Below, piece by piece: positions 15,923-23,526 of a stretch of DNA of 64,000 nt. The stretch comes from Streptomyces guryensis (GTDB lineage: Bacteria; Actinomycetota; Actinomycetes; Streptomycetales; Streptomycetaceae): contig NZ_JAJSBI010000006.1 of the NCBI RefSeq assembly GCF_021261325.1, positions 62,001-126,000 of the forward strand, read 5' to 3'. Every line of letters begins with the position of its first letter. Within the stretch, counting starts at the first letter, position 1. Below the pieces are notes generated by a model. It was given only the letters and a program-made list of their open reading frames with translations. It was not told where the DNA came from and made no database searches. The translations under genes were made by a program, and so were the position numbers.

Positions 15923-16612
15923 ATGCGTTACGCCGTCCTCGGCACCGGCATCGTCGGCCGGACCATCGCCGCCAAGCTCGCCTCCCTCGGGCACGAGGTC
16001 GTCGTCGGCACCCGCGACCCGCAGTCGACCCTCGCCCGCACGCACCCGGACTCCATGGGCAACCCGCCGTTCTCCACCTGGCACGCCGACCATCCCGGCG
16101 TAGCGCTCGAAACCTTCGCCGAGGCCGCCGCCTTCGGCGAGGCCGTGGTCAACACCACCGCCGGCGTCGCCGCCCTCGACGCCCTTCAGGCGGCGGGCGG
16201 TGCCAACCTGGCGGGCAAGGTGCTCATCGACGTCGCCAACCCGCTGGACTTCTCCGCCGGGATGCCTCCCATCCTGAACCCGGTCAACACCGACAGCCTC
16301 GGCGAACAGATCCAGCGCGCCTTCCCCGGGGCCAAGGTCGTCAAGACCCTCAACACCATGAACTGCTTCGTCATGGTCGATCCCGGCCGCGTTGCCGGAG
16401 CGCACAACGTCTTCGTCTCCGGCGCGGACAGCGGCGCCAAGAAGCAGGTCACCGAACTGCTCGTGTCCTTCGGCTGGTCCGAGCAGAACGTCATCGACCT
16501 CGGCGGCATCGACACCGCCCGGGGTACCGAGATGCTGCTGCCGATCTGGCTGCGCCTGATGGGCACACTCGGGCACGCCGACTTCAACTTCCACATCCAG
16601 GGCGCCCGCTAG
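15923..16612 (+). CDS. NADP/F420-dependent oxidoreductase (Rossmann, FNO-like)
   Basis: 229 residues. The N-terminal Rossmann fold has VLGTGIVGRTIAAKLASLGH and the NADP-type VGTRDPQS loop. The rest follows the F420H2:NADP oxidoreductase / prokaryotic NAD-binding_10 family: VLIDVANPLDFSAGMPPILN, KVVKTLNTMNCFVMVDPGRV, LGGIDTARGTEMLLPIWLRL. The family transfers hydride between NADPH and F420 or reduces small carbonyls; which applies here cannot be told. ATG 15923 is preceded by GGAAGGA. A TetR gene follows 74 bp downstream and shares its operator sequence. Confidence 0.8.
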   Translation: MRYAVLGTGIVGRTIAAKLASLGHEVVVGTRDPQSTLARTHPDSMGNPPFSTWHADHPGVALETFAEAAAFGEAVVNTTAGVAALDALQAAGGANLAGKVLIDVANPLDFSAGMPPILNPVNTDSLGEQIQRAFPGAKVVKTLNTMNCFVMVDPGRVAGAHNVFVSGADSGAKKQVTELLVSFGWSEQNVIDLGGIDTARGTEMLLPIWLRLMGTLGHADFNFHIQGAR

Positions 16613-16647
16613 TGAGTCCACCCCAGCACGGGCGAAGACGGATCGGC

Positions 16648-16668
16648 GAACCGAACGGGGCGGTTCGC
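16648..16668. promoter_or_regulatory. TetR operator copy 2 (autoregulatory)
   Basis: GCGAACCG-AACGGGG-CGGTTCGC (16647-16668) is a perfect eight-base-arm repeat ending 18 bp before the tetR ATG. It shares ACCGAACG-N3-CGGTTC with 15838-15858. A TACGCT -10-like box follows at about 16674, so occupancy should block the promoter. Confidence 0.65.
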
Positions 16669-16686
16669 TTCGCCTACGCTGCGGGC

Positions 16687-17283
16687 ATGCGCGCGCCGAA
16701 GACCAGCAAAACGGCCGGACGACCCCGCTCGGCCGAGAAGGACGAGGCGATCCTGGCCGCGGCCCTGGAACTGCTGGCCACACAGGGCTACGTCCGCATG
16801 ACGCTGGACCAGGTGGCGACCGCGGCGAACGTCAGCAAGTCCACCATCCATCTGCGATGGAAGACCAAGGCGGACCTGCTGACCGCGGCGCTCGCCGCGC
16901 TGCGGATGGCCGACGCCCCGCCGCCGTCGGGTGACGTGCGCAGCGATCTGGTGGCCATCCTGAAGGACTTCGCCGCCACCGTCGAGCGCGTCAACGGCAT
17001 GGCACTGATCGGCACCTGCCTGGCCGAGCAGGCTCACACCCCCGACCTGCTCGCTCTGCTGCGTGAGCGCACGGTCCTGCCCCGCCGGGCGTTGTTGCGC
17101 GAGGCGCTCGAGAGCGCGCAGCAGGCCGGTCAGGTGCGTGCCGATGCCGACGTGGAGGCGGCGGTCTCGGCGCTCCTCGGCCCCTTCTACGCGGACTACA
17201 TGGCCGGCCGCGGCGGCCACCCCGAGTGGGCGGAGCAGGCCGTGGGCCTGGTCCTGACCGCGCTCACCCCCGTGCGGCAGTGA
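16687..17283 (+). CDS. TetR-family transcriptional regulator
   Basis: 198 residues. The DNA-binding domain at about 15-65 reads DEAILAAALELLATQGYVRM, then TLDQVATAANVSKSTIHLRW (HTH), KTKADLL. The remainder is an all-helical ligand/dimer domain of the TetR_C_16 kind (AQQAGQVRADADVEAAVSAL, LLGPFYADYM). The ATG lies only about 12 bases after a TACGCT box and has no ribosome site, so the mRNA is probably leaderless. The same 21-bp repeat sits here and upstream of the adjacent reductase gene, the obvious target. The ligand is unknown. Confidence 0.9.
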   Translation: MRAPKTSKTAGRPRSAEKDEAILAAALELLATQGYVRMTLDQVATAANVSKSTIHLRWKTKADLLTAALAALRMADAPPPSGDVRSDLVAILKDFAATVERVNGMALIGTCLAEQAHTPDLLALLRERTVLPRRALLREALESAQQAGQVRADADVEAAVSALLGPFYADYMAGRGGHPEWAEQAVGLVLTALTPVRQ

Positions 17284-17585
17284 CCCATCGAGTGACGCGG
17301 AGGCCCTGCCGAGCACCTCGCGGCTCTTGACTGGGCACAAAAAGGCGCCGTGGCCTTCTCCCCCGGCCGGGGCGGCGAGCGCTTCGCCTCCTCCGGCAGG
17401 AGCCTGACCCCGGTGGCCACGCCCTGAACGCCGTACGCCACTCCAGCCGCCGACGGCGACGGGCGCGCCCCGCATTTCTGATCGAATCGGCTGGGTGCAG
17501 CGGAGGCCTCGCTTGCAGCCGCTCCGGCCTGGGGAGACGATCGGAGAGCGGGTGTCCTCCCGCTCCCATACCACTGAGGCATGTG
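17284..17585. other. Intergenic region upstream of the LAL regulator
   Basis: About 300 bp without a gene. It has no copy of the 17-bp TCACCC-N5-GGGTGA element found at neighbouring genes. At its end (17582-17602) TGTGATG and its exact complement CATCACA flank GGTCCCA and overlap the first codons of the LAL gene. Confidence 0.45.
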
Positions 17586-20288
17586 ATGGGTCCCACATCA
17601 CACTCCGGTGAAGGCGGTCGCCCGGATCCCACCATGGGGGCGGTGACCCCCACCGGTGATCCGGTACTCGCCGCACGGTTCAGTGTACCGGCGGTCCCGA
17701 AGACGTTCGTGCGCAGATCCCGGCTCTCGGAGCAGCTGGACGTGGGGGTCCGGGGCCCGCTGACCCTGGTCGACGGGCCTGCCGGAGCGGGCAAGACCCT
17801 GCTGGTCGCCGACTGGGTCACGGCAGGGGATCTGCCGGGGCCCGCCGCCTGGCTGACGGTGGAGCCGGAGGACAGCGGTCCCGGCGTCTTCTGGACGTAT
17901 GTGCTGCAGGCTCTGCTGCACCACGGGATCGCTCTGCCCGACCACATCGGAAGCCCGGCACGCCCCGGCAAGGTGGACCACTCGCTGCTGACGCGCCTGG
18001 CGGCCTGGATGGACGGGCGGGATGTGCCGGTGATCATCGTCCTGGACGACTTCGACGGGGCGTCCGCTTCCGCCGAGGTCGCCGATGAGCTGCAGTTCGT
18101 GCTCCGCCATGCGGGCGACGGCCTGCGCCTGGTGATCATCTGCCGTGCGGAACCGCTGCTGCCGCTGCACCGCTATCGGGCCGCCGGCGAGCTGGTCGAC
18201 ATCCGCAGCGCCGATCTGGCGTTCCGTTCCGAGGAGACCGCGGCCCTGGTCGATCGCCACGGGCTGCCCTTGTCGGCCGACGTCGCGCGTCTGCTGACCG
18301 AGCGCATGGGCGGCTGGGCGGCCGGAGTGCGGCTGTCCGCCTTGGCGGCCGAACGTGCCGATGATCCGGAGGACTTCCTGAGGGACTTCGAGGCCGGTCA
18401 GAGCACTCTCGCCGACTTCCTGCTGGCCGAAGTGCTCCGCGCCCACCCGGCGGAGACCCAGGACCTGCTGCTGCGCACCAGTATCGTCGAGGAGACCCAT
18501 CCGGAATTGGCCAATGCACTGACCGGGCGGAACGACGCGGAAGCCATTCTGGCGGAGCTCCAGCGCTCGAACGCGTTCGTCGAGCCCATCGGGCATTCCT
18601 GGTACCGGCTGCACCCGCTCTTCGCCGAGATCCTGCGGGCACACCTGCGCGTCCGGCACCCCGGCCTCGAGCCGGAGCTGCACCGCAGGGCAGCGAAGTG
18701 GCTGAGCGGGGCGGGCCTGCTCGGCGAGGCCCTGCCGCACGCAGCGGACGCGGGCGACTGGGACCTGGCCGCCACCGAGTTCATCGACGATCTGGCGATC
18801 GGCCGGATGCTCACCGGCCTGGACGCCGAGCGCCTGGACGGTCTCTTCGCCGCGATGACACCGGATGCCTCCGGGCCCGCCACCGATCTGGTGCGGGCCG
18901 CGCGCGAACTGACCCGCCACGACGTCGAGCGCGGTTTCGCGTATCTGCATGACGCGGAGCAGAAGCTGCCCGACGACCCGCGCGATGCAGCGGCGGCGCA
19001 ATTCAGCTGTGCCGTCCTGCGGGTGCTCGCCGCCCGGGTGGCGGGCTCTGCGGACATGGCCGAGACGGCGGCCGAGACGGCGGCGGAAGCCGCGCGGGCG
19101 CTGCCCGCCGACCGGCTGGAGCAGCGTCCGGAGCTGACGGCCCTCATGCTCACCGACCTCGGGTCGGCCCAGCTGTGGGCGGGCCGCTTCGATGCCGCTC
19201 GTTCGACGCTGTCCGCTGCCGCCCGGGCCGCCGAGGGGCCGGCGACGGCCTTCCCCCGGCATGAAGCGCTCGGCCGGCTGGGACTGATCGACTATCTGCA
19301 CGGCTGGCCCGGGCACGCCGAGTCGCACGCCAGGGCGGCGATCTCCGAGGCTGAGCACTCCGGTCTGCCCACGTCCGCGCGAACGGGGGTGGCCCAGCTC
19401 GTACTGGCGGCCGTCGCCATCGACCGGGGCGACCTCGTGGCGGCGCGCGACCACCTCGACCAGGCCGCCGCCTCGTCCGCCGCGTCCCGCGACCCGATCG
19501 TCGCCGTCGAACTCGTACTCCTGCGTTCCCGGATGCGGCTGATGGAGGGGGATCCTCAGGGGGCGCTCCAAGACCTCGACGCGATGGCGGAAAAGCCGCT
19601 GGCCTCTGCGGCCCCTTCCCCGTGGGTGAGCGACCGCATCGCGATGGCCCGGGCCGCCGTACGGCTGGCCGAGGACGACCCCCGGGCCGCGGCACAGGTC
19701 TTCGAGGACCAGCCGCCGAACACCCCGGAGGGCCTGGTGGCCGAGGCCCGGGCGCACCTGGCCGCAGGTTCCGGCGAACGGGCACTGGGCATCCTCGACG
19801 CGCTCTCCGACGACCCGGGCCGCGGACCGGCCGTCACGGCCTGGGCATTGCTGGCCAGGGCACAGGCCGTCGACGCGCTGGGCGATGCCGCCACCGCGGA
19901 GAGCCTGGTCGGGCGGGCCCTCGCGGTCTCCCGCCCGCATCAGCTGAGGCGGCCTTTCCTGGAGGCCGGGCCGTGGCTCGGGCGTCTGCTGAGCCGCCGG
20001 CCCGCGCTCACGCGGGGACATGACTGGCTGGTCGACGCACCGGAGGGGCGCTCCCCCGCCCAGCGTCCGAAGCAGAAGTCCGTGGTCCCTTCCCGGGAGC
20101 CCCTCAGCGAGCGCGAGCTGGATGTGCTGGAGCGGGTGGCACAGTTGATGTCCACGGAGGAGGTCGCTGCTGATCTGCATCTGTCGGTCAACACGGTCAA
20201 GACGCACCTGAAGAGCATCTACCGCAAGCTTGCCGTGAGCCGCCGCGGTGAGGCGGTCCGGCAGGCCCGGGAACTGGGTCTGCTGTGA
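17586..20288 (+). CDS. LAL-type (MalT-like) LuxR-family ATP-binding regulator
   Basis: About 900 residues. The STAND/AAA part (about 30-330) has Walker A VDGPAGAGKTLLVADW, Walker B VIIVLDDFDG and the R-containing HAGDGLRLVIICRAEP. A long helical-repeat sensor region runs to about 810. The C-terminal LuxR HTH is LSERELDVLERVAQLMSTEE, VAADLHLSVNTVKTHLKSIY. Such regulators oligomerise on binding ATP and an inducer, then activate promoters. It heads the island of genes that carry TCACCC-N5-GGGTGA sites, making it the best candidate for the factor reading them (inference). The start at 17586 follows GAGG; ATG 17634 is an alternative closer to the conserved PVLAARFSVP. Confidence 0.9.
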   Translation: MGPTSHSGEGGRPDPTMGAVTPTGDPVLAARFSVPAVPKTFVRRSRLSEQLDVGVRGPLTLVDGPAGAGKTLLVADWVTAGDLPGPAAWLTVEPEDSGPGVFWTYVLQALLHHGIALPDHIGSPARPGKVDHSLLTRLAAWMDGRDVPVIIVLDDFDGASASAEVADELQFVLRHAGDGLRLVIICRAEPLLPLHRYRAAGELVDIRSADLAFRSEETAALVDRHGLPLSADVARLLTERMGGWAAGVRLSALAAERADDPEDFLRDFEAGQSTLADFLLAEVLRAHPAETQDLLLRTSIVEETHPELANALTGRNDAEAILAELQRSNAFVEPIGHSWYRLHPLFAEILRAHLRVRHPGLEPELHRRAAKWLSGAGLLGEALPHAADAGDWDLAATEFIDDLAIGRMLTGLDAERLDGLFAAMTPDASGPATDLVRAARELTRHDVERGFAYLHDAEQKLPDDPRDAAAAQFSCAVLRVLAARVAGSADMAETAAETAAEAARALPADRLEQRPELTALMLTDLGSAQLWAGRFDAARSTLSAAARAAEGPATAFPRHEALGRLGLIDYLHGWPGHAESHARAAISEAEHSGLPTSARTGVAQLVLAAVAIDRGDLVAARDHLDQAAASSAASRDPIVAVELVLLRSRMRLMEGDPQGALQDLDAMAEKPLASAAPSPWVSDRIAMARAAVRLAEDDPRAAAQVFEDQPPNTPEGLVAEARAHLAAGSGERALGILDALSDDPGRGPAVTAWALLARAQAVDALGDAATAESLVGRALAVSRPHQLRRPFLEAGPWLGRLLSRRPALTRGHDWLVDAPEGRSPAQRPKQKSVVPSREPLSERELDVLERVAQLMSTEEVAADLHLSVNTVKTHLKSIYRKLAVSRRGEAVRQARELGLL

Positions 20289-20306
20289 GACCTGGACCCG
20301 CCGACC

Positions 20307-20341
20307 GGACATCACCCGTTCACCTGCCCGGGGTGATGTCC
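20307..20341. terminator. Hairpin after the LAL gene, overlapping an operator
   Basis: GGACATCACC and its exact complement (20307-20316 and 20332-20341) with a 15-base loop lie 19 bp after the LAL stop. The right arm is part of the 17-bp operator at 20320-20336, so the element may serve both as terminator and as control site. Confidence 0.45.
20320..20336. promoter_or_regulatory. 17-bp island operator, copy 1
   Basis: TCACCT-GCCCG-GGGTGA, one mismatch from TCACCC-N5-GGGTGA, lies 77 bp upstream of the 65-residue gene at 20414. On the other strand the spacer/half sequence TCACCCCGGGCAGGTGA nearly equals copy 7 at 31881. Confidence 0.7.
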
Positions 20342-20413
20342 CGCCTTCCCCGCAGCCGCAGCATGGGGGCATAGAGACACGAAGGACCGGACGACGTCGA
20401 GAGAAGCCTGCTC

Positions 20414-20611
20414 ATGCGTTATGAGATCCGCGTCGAGGGGCAGATGTCGGACACGCTGACTGCGGCGTTCCCCGAGTTGGACTGCACCGTCGCAACTCGC
20501 CAGACAGTGCTTTTCGGCGAGGTCACCGACGAGGCCCATCTGTACGGCCTGTTGGCGCGGTTCCAGTCGCTCGGTCTGCACGTGGTGGAGATGCGCCGGC
20601 TCCCGGCGTGA
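20414..20611 (+). CDS. Small conserved cytoplasmic protein (65 residues)
   Basis: 65 residues with an alternating strand/helix pattern: YEIRVEGQMSDTLTAAFPEL, TVATRQTVLFGEVTDEAHLY, GLLARFQSLGLHVVEMRRLP. The layout (beta hairpin, then D-x-A-x-L-x-GLL helix, then strand) is that of small Streptomyces hypothetical proteins whose function I do not know. No ribosome site stands out before ATG 20414. It is the plus-strand member of the island and has operator copy 1 upstream. A very long hairpin follows the stop. Confidence 0.65.
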   Translation: MRYEIRVEGQMSDTLTAAFPELDCTVATRQTVLFGEVTDEAHLYGLLARFQSLGLHVVEMRRLPA

Positions 20612-20645
20612 GGGACCGGCACAGCGGCAGCAGCACCCCGTACGC

Positions 20646-20712
20646 ACGGCCCAAGGGCCGGCCCCTCTCCGAGTTCCGTCGGAACTCGGAGAGGGGCCGG
20701 CCCTTGGGCCGT
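20646..20712. terminator. 67-bp near-perfect palindrome between convergent genes
   Basis: A 33-bp arm, beginning ACGGCCCAAGGGCC and ending GAGTTCCG, is followed after one base by its exact complement. It lies between the stop of the 65-residue gene and the stop of the converging SHOCT gene, so it fits a very strong bidirectional terminator. No mismatch was found in the arms. Confidence 0.85.
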
Positions 20713-20727
20713 CACGTGCTTGGGCTG

Positions 20728-21027
20728 TCACGTGCCGAGCAGCCGCGCCTTGGCAGCGGCGAACTCCGCGTCCGTCAGCACTCCATGGTCACGCAGCTCT
20801 CCGAGCCGCGCGAGTTCGTCGAGCAGCGCGCTACCCGCGGACGGCTGGGGGGCAGTGGGCGCGGTCGGTGCAACAGGTGCGGCGGTCTGCTGCGCCTGGA
20901 GCTGGTCGATGGCGGCCTGCTGGTCCGCTTCGTGCTGCTGGGCGTGCGCCGCCCGGCGCCCCGCGGCGTATGCGGTGCCGCCGACCAGAGCGCCGCGCAG
21001 CAAGGGGCGGCGTCGTCCGAGAGGCAT
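20728..21027 (-). CDS. SHOCT-domain small protein
   Basis: 99 residues. A basic, glycine-rich N-terminal segment (LLRGALVGGTAYAAGRRAAH) is followed by an Ala/Pro/Gln linker. A C-terminal SHOCT motif (about 68-98) reads LLDELARLGELRDHGVLTDA, EFAAAKARLLG. SHOCT is a short helical oligomerisation motif found at the ends of many proteins. This is the third gene of a minus-strand operon with DUF6325 and the SHOCT/PLDc_N membrane protein. The function is unknown. Confidence 0.75.
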   Translation of the reverse strand: MPLGRRRPLLRGALVGGTAYAAGRRAAHAQQHEADQQAAIDQLQAQQTAAPVAPTAPTAPQPSAGSALLDELARLGELRDHGVLTDAEFAAAKARLLGT

Positions 21028-21075
21028 GGTCCTGTCCTTTCTGTTCCGCTGTTGTACCGGTCCGCGATGGAACCG

Positions 21076-21525
21076 TCACGTCGGTGTCTGCGCGATGGCC
21101 GTGCCGCTCAGTTCGGCCTCCACCTCGGCGATCTGCTCATGGGGGATGCGCACCGTGGCCAGCAGGCGGCCGTTGTGACGGCGGACCTCCTCGGCGGCCT
21201 CGCGTGCCCATACGTTCTCCACCAGCAGGGCGAGGACTGAGGTGTCGGGATCCATCACCATGGCGATCTCGTTGACATCGTCGAGGCCGACCATCCCGAG
21301 GGTGCGGCGCGCGGCGATGTCGGCGGCCACGTCGCCCAGGTTCGCGATGTCCGACAACTCGGTCCTGCCGATGCGCCCGTCCGGACCCTTCGTCACCACC
21401 AGCGCATCGAGGATGCGGACGTCCTCGCGGCGTTCGACCTCCTGCAGCGCTGCCAGGAAGGAGTCGGGAGGCTGGCCGGCCGGGAACGAAAGAATGATCA
21501 GGTCGATCGGTCCGAGAATGCTCAT
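21076..21525 (-). CDS. DUF6325-type (DUF1269-like) cytoplasmic protein
   Basis: 149 residues. The alternating alpha/beta pattern begins MSILGPIDLIILSFPAGQPP, with ALQEVERREDVRILDALVVT, then a DIANLGDVAADIAARRTLGM-type middle. It ends VENVWAREAAEEVRRHNGRL. This layout is that of the DUF1269/DUF6325 stress-associated proteins that often sit next to SHOCT membrane proteins. ATG 21525 has GGAG upstream. It lies 41 bp behind the SHOCT/PLDc_N gene in an operon served by operator copy 2. The biochemical role is unknown. Confidence 0.7.
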   Translation of the reverse strand: MSILGPIDLIILSFPAGQPPDSFLAALQEVERREDVRILDALVVTKGPDGRIGRTELSDIANLGDVAADIAARRTLGMVGLDDVNEIAMVMDPDTSVLALLVENVWAREAAEEVRRHNGRLLATVRIPHEQIAEVEAELSGTAIAQTPT

Positions 21526-21566
21526 GCCGGGGCTCCGTTCTTCCTCGGGCTCGGTGCTGTGTGCGG

Positions 21567-21992
21567 TCAGTGCGAGGCGAGGATCTTCGCCTTGGCCTGC
21601 GCGTACTCGGTGTCGGTGATGTCGCCGTGGTCGTGCAGTCCGGCGAGCCTGGCCAACTCGTCCGTGCTGGTCCGCGCGGCCGTGGGGGTCTCGGCGGCGG
21701 CTTCCCGGACGTAGGAGCGGAAGGCCTGGTCCTGCCTCTGCATCTGGCGCCGGTCGCGTTCGCCCATGCTGCGCCCGCGGGCGATCAGGTAGACGAAGAC
21801 GCCGAGGTACGGCAGCACGCAGACGAACAGCGTCCAGCCCGCCTTGCCCCACCCGCTCATGCTGTCGTCCCGGAAGATGTCCCCGATGACCCGGAAGAGC
21901 AGGACGAACCACAGGATCCACAGGAAGAACCAGAGCATGGTCATGAACGCGTTGAGGAGGGGGTAGTCCACGCTTGCCAGGGGGTAGTCCAC
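21567..21992 (-). CDS. PLDc_N / SHOCT membrane protein, copy 1
   Basis: 141 residues. An N-terminal PLDc_N-like pair of TM helices (about 12-35 and 52-70: MTMLWFFLWILWFVLLFRVI and GWTLFVCVLPYLGVFVYLIA) is followed by a charged linker. The C-terminal SHOCT motif is LARLAGLHDHGDITDTEYAQ. It is a close paralogue of the gene at 23527. GTG 21992 is chosen because GGAGG lies five bases upstream. A 21-bp tandem duplication at the start would otherwise let translation begin at 21971. Operator copy 2 is 89 bp upstream. Confidence 0.85.
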   Translation of the reverse strand: MDYPLASVDYPLLNAFMTMLWFFLWILWFVLLFRVIGDIFRDDSMSGWGKAGWTLFVCVLPYLGVFVYLIARGRSMGERDRRQMQRQDQAFRSYVREAAAETPTAARTSTDELARLAGLHDHGDITDTEYAQAKAKILASH

Positions 21993-21999
21993 AGTTGCC
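21958..21999. repeat. 21-bp tandem duplication at a start codon
   Basis: Two adjacent 21-bp units (21958-21978, 21979-21999) are identical at 19 positions. Each carries GTGGACTACCCCCT on the coding strand, so the SHOCT/PLDc_N gene has two possible GTG starts seven codons apart. The paralogue at 23925 has a single unit. Confidence 0.8.
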
Positions 22000-22080
22000 T
22001 CCACGGGTCGGCCGCCGTGCTGCCGCGGCGGTACCAGGGCCTTACCTGCTCCACGCTGCGCCCGCCGGCCTGCGGGCACA

Positions 22081-22097
22081 TCACCCGGCGCGGGTGG
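22081..22097. promoter_or_regulatory. 17-bp island operator, copy 2
   Basis: TCACCC-GGCGC-GGGTGG, one mismatch in the last base. It is 89 bp upstream of the SHOCT/PLDc_N-DUF6325-SHOCT operon and overlaps the stop codon of the radical-SAM gene. Confidence 0.7.
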
Positions 22098-23466
22098 GGT
22101 GCGGCGGGCGTCCGTGGCAGCGCGCCCATTTGCGCCCGCCTCCGCAGGGGCAGGGGGCGTTGTGGGGCCGCCGGTCGTCGGCGGCCGCGTACTGCCGCAT
22201 GATCAGAGCGGGCGGCAGGTTCTCGCGGAGAAGTGCCGCCATGGTGCGCATCGGCAGGTCGACGTGGTGGAAGAACTCCTTGAACCCGGGGCACAGATGG
22301 TTGAGGCCCGGCTCCCCGTCCGGCGTCACGTCGAAGCGGTCCTTGGGGCAGCCGCCGTGACAGGCGAACCGCACGCCGCACTCGCGGCAGTAGCGCGGCA
22401 GGCCGTCCCGTTTGTGCCGGCCGAACTCCTGCTGCTCCGGCGAGTCCACCAGCTCCAGCAGATGCCGCTGCCCGATGTTGCCGAGCAGGTGGCGCGGTTC
22501 GACGAAGTGGTCGCAGGAGTAGACGTCCCCGTTGTGCTCCAGGGCGAGCGCGCGGCCGCAGGTCTCGGAGTGCACGCACAACGACGGTGGAGCGCCGTAC
22601 CAGTTGGCCAGCGCCACGTCGAACATCTGGACGTAGACGGTGCCGACGTCGCGCCGCACCCAGTCCTCGAAGACGTCGATGAGGAAGCGGCCGTACTGCT
22701 CCCCCGTGACGGAGCGCCGGGTGACCTGGTCGCCCTCCTGCAGGTACAGAGGCCGGTCCTTAGAGCGGGCTCCCCAGCCCGCGTCGGCGGCCGGGAGGTC
22801 CTGCGCGGTGGTGCGCTCCACGATCGGGATGAACTGGATGTGGGCGGCACCGCATTCGTCGCGCAGGAAGGCGTACACGTCGCGGCCGTGGCCGGCGTTG
22901 GCGTCGTGGAGTGTCGTGAGGGCGTTCCACTCGACGCCTTCGTCGCGCAGACGGGCCAGGCCGCGCATCACCCGGTCGAAGGTCGGCTTGCCCCCCTTGT
23001 CGACGCGGTACGCGTCGTGCATCGCGCGCGGCCCGTCGATGGACAACCCGACAAGGAAGCCGTTGTCGCGGAAGAAGCGCGCCCACTCGGCGTCGATCAG
23101 CGTGCCGTTGGTCTGGACGGTGTTGACGATGCGCTGCCCCGGGCGGGCGTAGCGGCGTTCGTACTCCAGCGAGCGGCGGAAGAAGTCGAGCCCCATGAGC
23201 GTGGGTTCGCCGCCCTGCCAGGCCACCGTGACCTCCGGTGCCGGGCCGTGCGCCTCGATCAGCTGGCGGATGTACTCCTGCAGCAGTTCGTCGGCCATCC
23301 GGAACCTGCTGCCCTCGTAGAGCAGCTCCTTGGACAGGAAGAAGCAGTACGTGCAGTCCAGATTGCAGATCGCCCCCGCCGGTTTGGCCAGCAGGTGAAA
23401 CGGCGGGCGCCGCGGCGCGGGGTCGCGGCGCCGCACGGTGGGTTCGGGCAGCCATACCGTGCTCAT
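22081..23466 (-). CDS. Radical-SAM/SPASM sulfatase maturase (anSME type) with SEC-C tail
   Basis: 461 residues. The radical-SAM cluster motif CNLDCTYC is C34-x3-C38-x2-C41, followed by VAWQGGEPTLMGLDFFRRSL. SPASM cysteines lie in CVHSETCGRALALEHNGDVY (then SCDHF), YCRECGVRFACHGGCPKDRF and LNHLCPGFKEFF. The end carries a SEC-C zinc motif (CPCGGGRKWARCHG). Anaerobic sulfatase-maturating enzymes turn the CxPxR cysteine of sulfatases into formylglycine. The sulfatase at 26734 has CSPTR and lacks a signal peptide, so both can meet in the cytoplasm. Operator copy 3 is 35 bp upstream. Confidence 0.9.
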   Translation of the reverse strand: MSTVWLPEPTVRRRDPAPRRPPFHLLAKPAGAICNLDCTYCFFLSKELLYEGSRFRMADELLQEYIRQLIEAHGPAPEVTVAWQGGEPTLMGLDFFRRSLEYERRYARPGQRIVNTVQTNGTLIDAEWARFFRDNGFLVGLSIDGPRAMHDAYRVDKGGKPTFDRVMRGLARLRDEGVEWNALTTLHDANAGHGRDVYAFLRDECGAAHIQFIPIVERTTAQDLPAADAGWGARSKDRPLYLQEGDQVTRRSVTGEQYGRFLIDVFEDWVRRDVGTVYVQMFDVALANWYGAPPSLCVHSETCGRALALEHNGDVYSCDHFVEPRHLLGNIGQRHLLELVDSPEQQEFGRHKRDGLPRYCRECGVRFACHGGCPKDRFDVTPDGEPGLNHLCPGFKEFFHHVDLPMRTMAALLRENLPPALIMRQYAAADDRRPHNAPCPCGGGRKWARCHGRPPHPTRAG

Positions 23467-23500
23467 GGCCCCAGGCTGGTGCCGCGGCGCGGCAGCGGGG

Positions 23501-23517
23501 TCACCCGTGGCGGGTGA
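23501..23517. promoter_or_regulatory. 17-bp island operator, copy 3 (exact)
   Basis: TCACCC-GTGGC-GGGTGA, an exact match, 35 bp upstream of the radical-SAM start at 23466 and just past the stop of the SHOCT paralogue. Confidence 0.8.
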
Positions 23518-23526
23518 GGTTGCCGC

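Noticed and set aside
17582..17602. CRP-like site TGTGA...TCACA
   Set aside because: The spacer between the CRP half-sites would be 11 bases, not 6.
17598..20372. Very long open frame on the minus strand opposite the LAL gene (also opposite the MMPL gene, 41782-44232)
   Set aside because: High GC keeps the antisense frames open; the translations are low-complexity and show no domain, while the sense strands have clear families.
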